Shown: positions 43,550-51,393 of the stretch, in pieces
Position numbering within the stretch: the stretch's first letter is position 1
Layout: each line of letters starts with the position of its first letter
Assembly: GCF_001435035.1 (NCBI RefSeq)
Contig: NZ_AZEU01000151.1
Location: 1-53,856, forward strand
Length of the DNA stretch: 53,856 nt
Direction of reading: 5' to 3'
Origin: Lacticaseibacillus manihotivorans DSM 13343 = JCM 12514
GTDB lineage: Bacteria > Bacillota > Bacilli > Lactobacillales > Lactobacillaceae
Translations under genes and position numbers: made by a program
The notes under the pieces: generated by a model
Databases searched by the model: none
The model's input: only the letters and a program-made list of their open reading frames with translations
What the model was told of the DNA's origin: nothing

Positions 43550-44189
43550 TGAGCGGACAAAATCCTCAGACGCCCAGTTTCAAGCCCAAATCGCCCGCAG
43601 TGACGCAGATGCTAAAGCGTATCAGGCCAGTTTTGACGCACACATGGCACGAATGGATGCCGATGACAAAGCCTGGCAAGCAACGTTTGACGCGCAACAA
43701 AAAACTTTAAATGAGCAATTCAAAACGCAGATGGCACGTAGCGATGCTGATGCTAAAGCTTTCACTGAGCAATTCAAAGCACAGATGGCACGTAGCGATG
43801 CTGATGCTAAAGCCTGGCAAGAAAAATTTGATGCCCAACAAAAAGCGTCAGATAAAGAATTCAAAGCCCAAATGGCACGTAGCGATGCTGATGCCAAAGC
43901 CTGGCAAGAAAAATTTGATGCCCAACAAAAAGCATCGGCTGAAGAATTCAAAACCCAAGCTGAAATCGCAAAAGCGAATCTCAAAGCCCAAATGGCGCAA
44001 ATCAAGGCTAACGAGAAAGCAGCACAAGCTAATCTTGACAGAATCGACCAAGTGGCCAAAGAACGTAATGAAGCTATCGCTAAGCAGTTCGCCTGGATCA
44101 ACAAGTTGCTTTATGTGTTGATCGGCATGGCTGGCAGTGTCTGGATCTCTGGTGTGATTTGGTTCGTTAAATTTATTTTCACCCATTAA
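43548..44189 (+). pseudogene. C-terminal part: repetitive coiled coil and membrane anchor
   Basis: Continues in a second frame from about 43548 (DERTKSSDAQFQAQIARSDADAKAYQ...), through about 120 residues of imperfect coiled-coil repeats (MARSDADAKAWQEKFDAQQ and relatives), to a C-terminal membrane span KLLYVLIGMAGSVWISGVIW. The layout resembles phage XhlA-type haemolysin/holin-associated proteins. An ATG at 43644 could serve as an independent start, without a good SD. No stop breaks the frame after the junction. Confidence 0.6.
43700..43980 (+). repeat. Degenerate tandem repeats in the coiled-coil gene
   Basis: A block around ATGGCACGTAGCGATGCTGA occurs at about 43730, 43784 and 43871, with an earlier diverged version. 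Spacing is 54 and then 87 bases, multiples of 3, so frame is preserved. It explains the repeats MARSDADAKA in the product. Confidence 0.8.
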
Positions 44190-44192
44190 CGC

Positions 44193-44236
44193 AAAAAATC
44201 TACGCTGTGGCAATACGTTGTCGACAGCGTAGGTTT
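44193..44236. terminator. Bidirectional terminator between the coiled-coil gene and aroE
   Basis: AAATCTACGCTGT/ACAGCGTAGGTTT with A and T runs. Confidence 0.8.
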
Positions 44237-44240
44237 TGTT

Positions 44241-45083
44241 TTATAACAAGCCAGCTAAGTGCTTTTCAACCTCAGCGACTGGCATTTGCGTGTCAGTCCA
44301 CAATTCAAAGCTAGCCGCACCTTGCGCGACGAGTAAGGATAACCCATTCAAGCAAGTTTTCACGCCGGCTTGTTTTGCCTGACTTAAGAAAGTCGTGACT
44401 AACGGATCATAAACCATATCCATGACCACTTGATCAGCCCGCAACTGCGCACTTGCTGGCATTGGCGTGAGCTCGCTTTGAACTTGCATTCCCAAGCTGG
44501 TGGCATTGATCAACACATCCGCTTGTTGCACCGCCGCACAAACTGCCGCTTCATCTTCCAAGCTGATCACTTGCGTCAATGCGCTTAGCCGATCAGCTAA
44601 GTTTTGCGCCTTTTCGACATGGCGATTGGCAATGGTCAATTGACCGACACCGTTGTCACTTAACGCTAATGCCGCAGATTCTGCTGCGCCACCTGCGCCA
44701 AATAACAACACATGTGCCTGCGATAAATCAGTATGGTGTTTTAAAGCTTGCACCACGCCGACGCCATCGGTGGAATACCCGTACAATTCCCCATCGCGAT
44801 TAACGATGGTGTTCACCGATTGGGCTTTTTGCGCAAAATCTGAGACATGATCGAGTAGTGGGATCACGGCTTTTTTCAGCGGCATGGATAAGTTCACCCC
44901 GCCTAAATGTAAATCGCGAATCGCATTGACCGCAGTAGGCAAGGTTTCTGGCGTCACGTCAAAAGCCAAGTAGCGCGCATTGATCTGGTTGCGATCAAAG
45001 GCGAGATTGTGCATCGCCGGTGACAATGAGTGCGCCGCGGGATGCGCTAAAAGTCCATATAGTTTGGTATGACCATCGATCAA
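44241..45083 (-). CDS. aroE: Shikimate dehydrogenase
   Basis: A 280-residue NADP enzyme, last gene of the aro operon. It starts at TTG with AGGAGG upstream and overlaps the aroD stop by 4 nt. LLAHPAAHSLSPAMHN binds shikimate; GVNLSMPLKKAVIPLLD carries the catalytic Lys and Asp (VNT..TDG further on). LFGAGGAAESAALAL is the dinucleotide loop, and NRHVEKA favours NADPH. A strong terminator follows. Confidence 0.95.
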   Translation of the reverse strand: MIDGHTKLYGLLAHPAAHSLSPAMHNLAFDRNQINARYLAFDVTPETLPTAVNAIRDLHLGGVNLSMPLKKAVIPLLDHVSDFAQKAQSVNTIVNRDGELYGYSTDGVGVVQALKHHTDLSQAHVLLFGAGGAAESAALALSDNGVGQLTIANRHVEKAQNLADRLSALTQVISLEDEAAVCAAVQQADVLINATSLGMQVQSELTPMPASAQLRADQVVMDMVYDPLVTTFLSQAKQAGVKTCLNGLSLLVAQGAASFELWTDTQMPVAEVEKHLAGLL

Positions 45084-45811
45084 AATAATTCCTCCTGAAG
45101 TTCGTGGATCAAATTCACGCTGAGTTGACCTGGTGCTGACGCATGTCCCAACGTCGCAAACGTCAATCCTGGCGCAAACGCCCCGCTTGCCACTCGAGTC
45201 AATTGACCGAGTTGCCCCATGCCGATAACAATCGCAGGTTGTTTCAATGTTTTACGCGCCCAAGCAGATAAAGCCAGCAAGTTCAGCGTATCCTGAGGGG
45301 TTTGTGGCATACAAGCTAGCTTCACCACATCCGCCCAAGTACTTTGCGCCCGCAATTGTGATTTCGCATCAGCTAAGCTTGGCGTGTGGTGAAAGTCATG
45401 GGCGCTAGCGACCACCGCGAGTTGATGGTCGTGAGCCAACTGGACACAGCTTTCACGGATCGTTTCAGGCACGCTTGCTTCAATATCCAACGCTTCTGGT
45501 GCGATCAAGTTCAGCAAACGCGTGTATTCACATTGATAAGCTTGAGCATCTCCTTGAAATGCCCCACCCTCTGCTTGCGTACGCAAAGTCATCAACAACA
45601 ACTTACCAGCTTGATGCAAACGCTCAGCCATTTGCTGGATGGCGTCATCTGATAATGCCGCGCTAGTATCCACACGCCATTCGACAACTTGCACCGCCGA
45701 GTTTTGACCGATCAAATCAACTTGTTGCAGGAAGCTTTGACCGTCGCTGGCTGAAATCGGCACGGCAATAGCAGGACGTGATTGTTGTAAAGCTTGGACG
45801 AATTTCACCAC
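45080..45811 (-). CDS. aroD: 3-dehydroquinate dehydratase, type I
   Basis: A 243-residue class I enzyme. The start is ambiguous: GTG at 45811 or 45808, each after AAAGGA; the GTG at 45826 overlaps the SD. Motifs: VVEWRVD, LLMTLRTQAEGG, VASAHDFHHTPS (His), and DVVKLACMPQ, which carries the Schiff-base Lys; GMGQLGQLTRV follows. It converts dehydroquinate to dehydroshikimate. It lies between aroB and aroE. Confidence 0.92.
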   Translation of the reverse strand: MVKFVQALQQSRPAIAVPISASDGQSFLQQVDLIGQNSAVQVVEWRVDTSAALSDDAIQQMAERLHQAGKLLLMTLRTQAEGGAFQGDAQAYQCEYTRLLNLIAPEALDIEASVPETIRESCVQLAHDHQLAVVASAHDFHHTPSLADAKSQLRAQSTWADVVKLACMPQTPQDTLNLLALSAWARKTLKQPAIVIGMGQLGQLTRVASGAFAPGLTFATLGHASAPGQLSVNLIHELQEELF

Positions 45812-45822
45812 ACCAGATCCTT

Positions 45823-46887
45823 TCACTTGGCTAAAAATGCTGGCAGGTCAGCCAACGCCACCGGATAAAGTCGGGTCTGCCCAAGTTTGGGGAGCGTGAC
45901 CAACACCACGGTATCGTTTTTGACTTTTTTATCCATGCGGATCTGAGTGACCAGTTGATCGATCGAATAATCAGGAAACTCAGTTGGCAACCCGACGACT
46001 TGCAGGCGATCGCGAATCGCATCAGCGGTGCCAGCTTCCGTCAGCCCATGTTGTTCGCACAACTCAGTGATCGCGATCATCCCCATGGCGACGGCTTCAC
46101 CATGCAAAGTATCAGGCCGCAAAAGTTCGACTGCGTGGCCAAGTGTGTGCCCGAAGTTGAGCAGCCGGCGTGCACCAGTGTCGCGTTCATCATCTACAAC
46201 TAAAGCCGCTTTTGCCGAAATGGCAAATTGGGAAAGCTCAGCCGCGTGCGTTAACAAGTCCTCTGGTGCATTAATGGTTTGAATCAATTGCCAAAATTCT
46301 GGGTGGTCGGACATCGCAGCCATTTTCACCACTTCGCCATAACCTTCGACTAAATTCCGTTGCGATAACGTCTGCAAGTGGTCTGGATCGATCACGACCA
46401 AGTCTGGTTGGTAAAAGGTCCCGATCAAATTCTTCCCAGAACCAAAATCGACCGCAGTTTTGCCACCGACAGAGGAATCGACTTGCGATAACAAGCTGGT
46501 CGGCACTTGGATATAAGCCAAACCGCGCATAAAGGTGGAGGCAACAAAGCCGGCTAAGTCCCCGACCACACCGCCGCCTAAGGCCAACACCCCATCAGAG
46601 CGTGAAAAGCCGGCATTGATCAACTCGGTATACACTTGTTGTGCGCCAGTTAAGGTTTTACTAGCTTCCCCTGCTTGAATAACCGTCGTCGCAGTGGTGA
46701 AGCCGGCTTTTTCTAAAGTCGCACAAGTTTCATTTAAATAAAGCGGGGCGACATTTGAATCCGACACCACCATGATCTTACGTCGAGACCACACACTGGA
46801 AACCAATTCCCCTAAGCGCTTGGCGCTGCCTGCCTCGATCAAAATGTCATAAGGATGATCGGCTAAGCCAACATGTACCGTACTCAT
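45823..46887 (-). CDS. aroB: 3-dehydroquinate synthase
   Basis: A 354-residue zinc-dependent enzyme. GEASKTLTGAQQVYTELI, ALGGGVVGDLAGFVASTFMRG, QVDSSVGGKTAVD, LVEGYGEVVKMA, the metal ligand Glu/His set in NFGHTLGHAVE and MDKKVKN are all present. The first bases overlap the aroF stop (ATGA). Length is standard. Confidence 0.96.
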   Translation of the reverse strand: MSTVHVGLADHPYDILIEAGSAKRLGELVSSVWSRRKIMVVSDSNVAPLYLNETCATLEKAGFTTATTVIQAGEASKTLTGAQQVYTELINAGFSRSDGVLALGGGVVGDLAGFVASTFMRGLAYIQVPTSLLSQVDSSVGGKTAVDFGSGKNLIGTFYQPDLVVIDPDHLQTLSQRNLVEGYGEVVKMAAMSDHPEFWQLIQTINAPEDLLTHAAELSQFAISAKAALVVDDERDTGARRLLNFGHTLGHAVELLRPDTLHGEAVAMGMIAITELCEQHGLTEAGTADAIRDRLQVVGLPTEFPDYSIDQLVTQIRMDKKVKNDTVVLVTLPKLGQTRLYPVALADLPAFLAK

Positions 46888-47867
46888 TGCAACGCCTTCC
46901 GCACAGCATTCACTTTTTTGGTCATGTCTAAGTACAGATCTGGCGTCAAAGCTTGCGGACCATCAGAGAACGCATGGGCGGGATCATCATGGATTTCGAC
47001 GATTTCCCCATCACAACCAGCAGCGGCGGCGGCGACAGCCATTGGGGTCACGAGATCAGTCACACCGACTGCATGGCTAGGGTCGGCGATGATCGGGTAG
47101 TGGGTCAACTTCTTCAAGACTGGGATCGCAGCTAAGTCGAAAGTGTTGCGCGTGTACTTATTATCAAAGGTTCGGATCCCGCGTTCGATCAAGAAGACAT
47201 TTGGGTTGCCGTTAGCGCGAATATATTCTGCGGCATTCAACAAATCATCGATGGTTGCGGACATTCCGCGCTTCAAGCCAACCGCGATTTTCGTTTTGCC
47301 GACTGCTTTTAACAAGGAGAAGTTTTGCATGTTACGCGCGCCGATTTGGAAAATATCGGTGTACTTGCCCACCATTTCCACATGCGGCACGTCCATAACT
47401 TCAGTGATCACATCCATGCCTTCTGCATCAGCGGCTTCGCGCAAGAAACGCAAACCATCTTCTTCAAGGCCTTGGAAAGAGTATGGCACAGTGCGCGGCT
47501 TGAAGGCCCCACCCCGCAACACTGTCGCGCCGCCTTGCTTGGCAACCTTGGCCATTCGACGGACATGGTCTTCAGATTCAACGGAACAAGGGCCTGCCAT
47601 CATGACAAAATGGCCAGCGCCGATAGTGGTATGAGGTAACTTGATGATCGTCGGTTCTGGTTGGAATTCCAAAGAACCTAAGACAAAGGACTTGTCATTG
47701 GTAGTGATGCTCTCAATCACGGCGGCTTCTTCAGGGGTTGGCGTGTATTCCTTTACCCCAATGGCGGCCAAATGTGTGCCGACGACTTCAACATGAGCTG
47801 GGATCGCGTGCAATTTGGCGGCGACTTGTTGAATCAGTGGTGAGTTTTCTTTGAATTGAATGATCAT
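46884..47867 (-). CDS. aroF: DAHP synthase (AroF type, no chorismate mutase domain)
   Basis: A 327-residue enzyme of the KDO8PS-like type Ibeta. It makes DAHP from PEP and erythrose 4-phosphate. After a regulatory N-terminal ferredoxin-like domain (residues 1-75) it shows MMAGPCSVESEDH, LRGGAFKPRTVPYSFQGL, QIGARNMQNFSLL, GLKRGMSATIDD and IIADPSHAVGV. AAAGGAG lies upstream. The regulatory domain suggests feedback inhibition by aromatics or prephenate. It lies 42 nt after tkt. Confidence 0.95.
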   Translation of the reverse strand: MIIQFKENSPLIQQVAAKLHAIPAHVEVVGTHLAAIGVKEYTPTPEEAAVIESITTNDKSFVLGSLEFQPEPTIIKLPHTTIGAGHFVMMAGPCSVESEDHVRRMAKVAKQGGATVLRGGAFKPRTVPYSFQGLEEDGLRFLREAADAEGMDVITEVMDVPHVEMVGKYTDIFQIGARNMQNFSLLKAVGKTKIAVGLKRGMSATIDDLLNAAEYIRANGNPNVFLIERGIRTFDNKYTRNTFDLAAIPVLKKLTHYPIIADPSHAVGVTDLVTPMAVAAAAAGCDGEIVEIHDDPAHAFSDGPQALTPDLYLDMTKKVNAVRKALQ

Positions 47868-47909
47868 AATAGTAGGTTCTCCTTTTAATTGAATGACTAT
47901 GATTTTTGA

Positions 47910-49904
47910 TTAAAACTGTGACGCCACGCGCTTAAGCACGGTTGAATCCAGTTGCAAGTAAACATCTGCGACATGTTGCGGGGTGAAGCCAAAATGCGTC
48001 ATCACCCGATCAGGATCGCCTGACGCGCCGAAAGTCTCCATACCAACGACGGTACCATCTAAGCCCACAAAGCGCCCCCAACTCAATGGGCTAGCCATTT
48101 CGATCGCGACCCGGTGTGTGATTGTCCGTGGTAACACCATTTCTTGGTAAGAGCGCGATTGTTGGGCAAATAATTCAAACGATGGCACCGACACCACTGA
48201 GACGAAACGACCAGATTTCGCCAGTTCTGTTTGAGCTTGCATGGCCAAGTGCACTTCAGAGCCACTCGCCATTAAAATCCCATCTTGGCGTTTGCCATCA
48301 GGTACCGCAGAAACGACGTAAGCCCCACGGTTGACTGGTGGCACTTTGACGGACAGTTGCGGTAGATCTTGTCTCGTCAACACGATCACCGTTGGCCCGT
48401 TTTGACGCGTGAGGGCAACGCGCCAAGCCGCGGCAGTTTCTTGGCCATCAGCCGGCCGCAAAACCACAGTGTTGGGAATCGAGCGCAACATGGTGAGTTG
48501 TTCGATCGGTTCATGTGTCGGGCCATCTTCACCAACGGCGATAGAATCATGCGTGAAGACGAAGGTGACTGGCAGATGTTGCATCGCCGCTAAGCGAATC
48601 GCTGGTTTCAAGTAATCTGAGAAAACCAAGAACGTGCTACCAAAAACGCGTGACCCGCCATGCAACGCCATGCCATTGAGTGCAGCCCCCATCGCAAATT
48701 CCCGCACGCCAAACGCAATGTTGCGACCTTCTGGATGTTCTGGGGTAAACAATGAGGAGTTATCGATCACCGTTTTCGTTGACGATGCCAGGTCTGCCGC
48801 GCCACCCCACATTTCTGGGGCGAGCTTGGCAAAAGCGTTCATCGCGATTTTCCCAGCATCACGTCCAGAACACATCTCAGGGATCAAGGTGTTGGGCTGT
48901 TCAGGCAGTTGTGGCAATAAGTTCGCAGCGGCACGAGCTAATGCTGCAGATTCAGCCGGCCGCAAGCTTTGCGTTTGCGCGACCCAAGCCGCATGGGCAG
49001 TATTACCACGGCGGCCAAGGGTTTCGGCAAAACGTTGACGCACGGCATTTGGCACTTCAAAATCTGGTAAATGCCAGCCTAAAGTCACTTTCAACGCAGC
49101 GAAGTCTTCTTTGGCAAGGGGTTTGCCATGCACCGCATTGGTCCCAGCGCCGTTTGCGCCAAAGCCGATCACCGTGCGCACTTCGATCATCGAAGGGTGT
49201 TCGAGGTCTTGTTTGGCATTGGTGATGGCTTGATCGATGGCGTTAAGATCATTGCCATCTTCAACTTTTTGGTAAGTCCAGCCTTCCGCTTCAGCGCGCT
49301 GTTGCATGTTTTCGCCGAATGAGCGGGATTTGTTCCCGTCAAGCGAGACATCGTTGGAATCAAACAGCACGATCAGCTTACCTAAGGCTTGATGTCCGGC
49401 TAACCCCATTGCTTCATGGGAGATGCCTTCCATCAAATCCCCATCCCCACATAAAACGTAAGTGAAGTGATCGACCATTTTCGGAAAGCGGGCCGCCATG
49501 TGTCGTTCTGCCATTGCCATGCCCACGGCCATTCCTAAGCCTTGGCCCAACGGTCCCGTAGTGGCTTCAACCCCGTCGACCACGCCGTATTCCGGATGCC
49601 CCGGGGTACGACTGCCGAATTGACGGAAATGTTTGAGATCATCTTGCGTGACGTTGAACCCGGCGAGATGTTGCAAACTGTACAACATCGCCGAGCCATG
49701 CCCAGCTGATAAAATGAAGCGGTCGCGGTTGAACCAGTGGGAATCTTTTGGCGTGACCGTCAAGTGGTTGCGGTATAAGACGTAAGCCATTGGGGCCGCG
49801 CCTAACGGCAGTCCTGGGTGGCCGGAATTGGCCTTTTCGATTTGAGCTACGCTGAGCATGCGGACGGTGTTAACGGCTTGTTGATCTATCGCATCAAATT
49901 TCAT
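47910..49904 (-). CDS. tkt: Transketolase
   Basis: A 664-residue thiamine-diphosphate enzyme starting MKFDAIDQQAVNTVRMLS. AGGAGG lies upstream of the ATG at 49904; the longer frame would start in the attenuator. NSGHPGLPLGAAPMAYVL, CGDGDLMEGISHEAMGLAG (TPP fold), and THDSIAVGEDGPTHEPIEQL are typical. It yields erythrose 4-phosphate, the second substrate of AroF. It is the first structural gene of the operon with aroFBDE and lies behind the aromatic leader. Confidence 0.96.
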   Translation of the reverse strand: MKFDAIDQQAVNTVRMLSVAQIEKANSGHPGLPLGAAPMAYVLYRNHLTVTPKDSHWFNRDRFILSAGHGSAMLYSLQHLAGFNVTQDDLKHFRQFGSRTPGHPEYGVVDGVEATTGPLGQGLGMAVGMAMAERHMAARFPKMVDHFTYVLCGDGDLMEGISHEAMGLAGHQALGKLIVLFDSNDVSLDGNKSRSFGENMQQRAEAEGWTYQKVEDGNDLNAIDQAITNAKQDLEHPSMIEVRTVIGFGANGAGTNAVHGKPLAKEDFAALKVTLGWHLPDFEVPNAVRQRFAETLGRRGNTAHAAWVAQTQSLRPAESAALARAAANLLPQLPEQPNTLIPEMCSGRDAGKIAMNAFAKLAPEMWGGAADLASSTKTVIDNSSLFTPEHPEGRNIAFGVREFAMGAALNGMALHGGSRVFGSTFLVFSDYLKPAIRLAAMQHLPVTFVFTHDSIAVGEDGPTHEPIEQLTMLRSIPNTVVLRPADGQETAAAWRVALTRQNGPTVIVLTRQDLPQLSVKVPPVNRGAYVVSAVPDGKRQDGILMASGSEVHLAMQAQTELAKSGRFVSVVSVPSFELFAQQSRSYQEMVLPRTITHRVAIEMASPLSWGRFVGLDGTVVGMETFGASGDPDRVMTHFGFTPQHVADVYLQLDSTVLKRVASQF

Positions 49905-49934
49905 TTTTATCCTCCTATGTGGGGGCAAGGCACG

Positions 49935-49963
49935 AAAAAACGCTATCGTTCAGCCGATAGCGT
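49935..49963 (-). terminator. Second terminator in the tkt leader
   Basis: CGCTATCG/CGATAGCG with a six-base loop, followed on the minus strand by a T run, 31 nt before the tkt start. It is in the leader, not after a gene, so it can only be an attenuator. Confidence 0.8.
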
Positions 49964-49977
49964 TCATTTTCCCGGTG

Positions 49978-50021
49978 GAAAAATAAAAGCACACGGCTGA
50001 AATTGCTTCATCCGTGTGCTT
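49978..50021 (-). terminator. First terminator in the tkt leader
   Basis: AAGCACACGG/CCGTGTGCTT with a 15-base loop, followed on the minus strand by TTTTATTTTT. It is about 80 bases after the leader stop codon. Confidence 0.8.
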
Positions 50022-50040
50022 ACCGTGTGATTCGATGATT

Positions 50041-50123
50041 CCTGGTATGCAGACGAATGTATCCCTCGCGAGTAAGGACACATTCGAGTGCTCTTACTCG
50101 CTAGAGAAAATACGCATACCAGG
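50041..50123 (-). promoter_or_regulatory. Alternative-pairing region of the aromatic leader
   Basis: The leader-codon stretch CCTGGTATGC (50114-50123, codons Ala-Trp-Tyr-Ala) is a perfect complement of GCATACCAGG (50041-50050) downstream. Between them are CGAGTAAG/CTTACTCG and CGAATGT/ACATTCG pairings that cannot all form together. A ribosome on the aromatic codons would free or block these arms. I could not work out a complete antiterminator by eye. Confidence 0.6.
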
Positions 50124-50145
50124 CATAAAAGACGTTTTTAGTCAT
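50101..50145 (-). CDS. Aromatic leader peptide of the tkt-aro operon
   Basis: A 14-residue frame MTKNVFYAWYAYFL with Phe6, Tyr7, Trp9, Tyr10, Tyr12 and Phe13. It is preceded by AAGGA at a 10-base spacing and by a good promoter. Six aromatic residues in 14 is far above chance and is the logic of leader peptides that sense starvation for their own amino acids. A two-codon frame ATG-ATA-TGA overlaps its start and is 5 bases from the SD; it might be used instead or interfere. Confidence 0.8.
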   Translation of the reverse strand: MTKNVFYAWYAYFL

Positions 50146-50178
50146 ATCATCGAAATCCTTTCTGAATTTGTTGAACTG

Positions 50179-50207
50179 AGCTTACCGCCGTAAATGTGAC
50201 TTGTCAA
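50179..50207 (-). promoter_or_regulatory. Promoter of the tkt-aro operon
   Basis: A perfect -35 TTGACA (50202-50207), 17-base spacer and a weak -10 TAAGCT (50179-50184), giving a start near 50172, about 27 bases before the leader peptide. Confidence 0.7.
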
Positions 50208-50279
50208 CACTTAAATTGAAATTTGGTGAGAAAGATTTAAAGCACAATGAAAATTGTGCGTGAGTGACTGGGCTGAGGC

Positions 50280-50459
50280 GCGAGTGAATTGCGGTCGGCG
50301 CTGCGTGGAGAGGGCCCTCGGCCGAGCTAACTTTGGCAATTCGCTTCGCTCATTGTCAAAGTGGATCTCGACCTGCGGAGGACTGTAAGCGACAAGTCGC
50401 TAACAGTCCTCTCACCACGCAGCACCGACCAGTCTCCATCCCCCCCACAATTCACCCGC
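50280..50459 (+). repeat. Family D palindromic element, copy D4
   Basis: Outer arms GCGAGTGAATTG/CAATTCACCCGC and GGTCGGCGCTGCGTGG/CCACGCAGCACCGACC. The core is GAGGGCCCTCGGCCGAG, CTAAC, a stem TTTGGCAAT/ATTGTCAAA, GTGGATCTCGACC, and the stem GGACTGT/ACAGTCC. It lies downstream of the histidine-phosphatase gene and upstream of the tkt promoter. Confidence 0.85.
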
Positions 50460-50516
50460 ATAACACTTACGCATGCCGATATTTTCTTGTGGACAAACTT
50501 TAAGCCAAACTGTTAA

Positions 50517-51134
50517 TTAATAAGTCTGCGCGTCGAAACGGTTGTAATACCACAAATAATAATTGTCGCCAGACTTGGTGATTTTGGTCACCGAGGTGTT
50601 ATCCGGCTCAGGCAAACTCATGGGATCTTGTGGTTGTAGGGCAACCAATGCCGCAGACTTCACAGTGAAGCCGTGTGTTACACAAACCACGTTACCGTTG
50701 GGATAGCGGGATTCAACGTCTTGCATGAAGTCAGCCACGCGCGCTTGAACCTGCTCGAAAGTCTCCCCGTCTGTCGCGATCGTCGTGTACGTCGGCAACA
50801 CATCGTTAAGGGTTTGATCGAAGACTTCAGGATATTTGGCTTGTAAGTCTGCGTTTTGTTGACCGTCCCACATGCCGTATGAAATTTCTAATAGACGTGC
50901 ATCGAGTTGTGGTTTCAAGTCAGTGTGCAAGTGTGCGGCAGTTTCTTGAGTGCGATCCAAGGGACTGACAAATAAAGCGTCCATGTTCGACACATCAAAT
51001 TGTTCCGCTAAATGTGCGGCTTGAGCGTGACCTTTTTCGGTCAGGTGCGTGCGGTCATCATTGATCGTGCCTTGTTTTAAACCGGTGGCGTTAGCCGTGG
51101 TTTGGCCATGGCGGACAAAATAAAAAGTGGTCAT
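50517..51134 (-). CDS. Histidine-phosphatase (phosphoglycerate-mutase-like) family protein
   Basis: A 205-residue product starting MTTFYFVRHGQTTANATG; the RHG motif gives the phospho-His, and VVCVTHGFTVK is the second His. Other family features are SPLDRTQETAAHL and LLEISYGMWDGQ. It is a 2,3-bisphosphoglycerate-independent-type or general phosphatase, depending on substrate. It diverges from serC-serA and no serB is in view, so it may be the phosphoserine phosphatase, as some family members are. AAAGGAG is 12 nt from the ATG. Confidence 0.85.
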   Translation of the reverse strand: MTTFYFVRHGQTTANATGLKQGTINDDRTHLTEKGHAQAAHLAEQFDVSNMDALFVSPLDRTQETAAHLHTDLKPQLDARLLEISYGMWDGQQNADLQAKYPEVFDQTLNDVLPTYTTIATDGETFEQVQARVADFMQDVESRYPNGNVVCVTHGFTVKSAALVALQPQDPMSLPEPDNTSVTKITKSGDNYYLWYYNRFDAQTY

Positions 51135-51169
51135 AATCAGGAAAAACTCCTTTTCATCATTTTTTAATC

Positions 51170-51198
51170 TTGACGGAATATTCGGTGCGTGCTATCTT
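51170..51198 (+). promoter_or_regulatory. Promoter of the serC-serA operon
   Basis: -35 TTGACG (51170-51175), 17-base spacer, -10 TATCTT (51193-51198), giving a start near 51206, about 22 bases before the leader ATG. Confidence 0.8.
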
Positions 51199-51227
51199 AG
51201 TAAACAACGAAGCAAAGGAGAATTGCA

Positions 51228-51287
51228 ATGACAAAATTCAACCACATTCGCAAATCATCATCCTGGTCTACTACCGTATCTGTGTAG
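51228..51287 (+). CDS. Serine-rich leader peptide of serC-serA
   Basis: A 19-residue frame MTKFNHIRKSSSWSTTVSV with Ser at 10, 11, 12, 14 and 18. AAAGGAG lies 7 nt before the ATG, a strong site for such a short frame. The stop lies inside hairpin arm 2. The Ser cluster precedes genes for serine synthesis, the classic sign of attenuation by charged tRNA level. Confidence 0.85.
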   Translation: MTKFNHIRKSSSWSTTVSV

Positions 51288-51393
51288 ACCAACTTTTGCT
51301 TTTCGCCAAGTGGTCTTGCAGATATTCTGTGAGACCGTGATAGAAACACCATTCACGCCTTGCAGACCAAATTCTGTCAGGCGTGTTTTTTTT
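51265..51393 (+). promoter_or_regulatory. Serine-responsive attenuator of serC-serA
   Basis: Six arms lie in order: 1 GGTCTAC (51265-51271), 2 GTAGACC (51284-51290), 3 GGTCTTGCAGA (51312-51322), 4 TCTGTGAGACC (51326-51336), 5 CACGCCTTGCAGA (51354-51366), 6 TCTGTCAGGCGTG (51373-51385), and a T run 51386-51393. Pairs 1:2, 3:4 and 5:6 (terminator) compete with 2:3 and 4:5. A ribosome stalled on the Ser codons masks arm 1, freeing 2 for 3 and 4 for 5, which prevents the terminator. A ribosome at the stop masks arm 2, so 3:4 and 5:6 form and transcription ends. Confidence 0.82.

Noticed and set aside
43700-43980. CRISPR-like or direct-repeat array
   Set aside because: The repeats are in frame and encode coiled-coil repeats; spacing is irregular and spacers are themselves repetitive.
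43711-44121. 136-residue ORF in the coiled-coil gene
   Set aside because: It is in a third frame across the tandem repeats and gives a low-complexity Lys/Pro/Met product; the XhlA-like frame is the real one.
49905-50170. T-box riboswitch in front of tkt-aro
   Set aside because: No AGGGTGG-type T-box antiterminator sequence or specifier-loop architecture is visible; the region instead has a leader peptide and two terminators.
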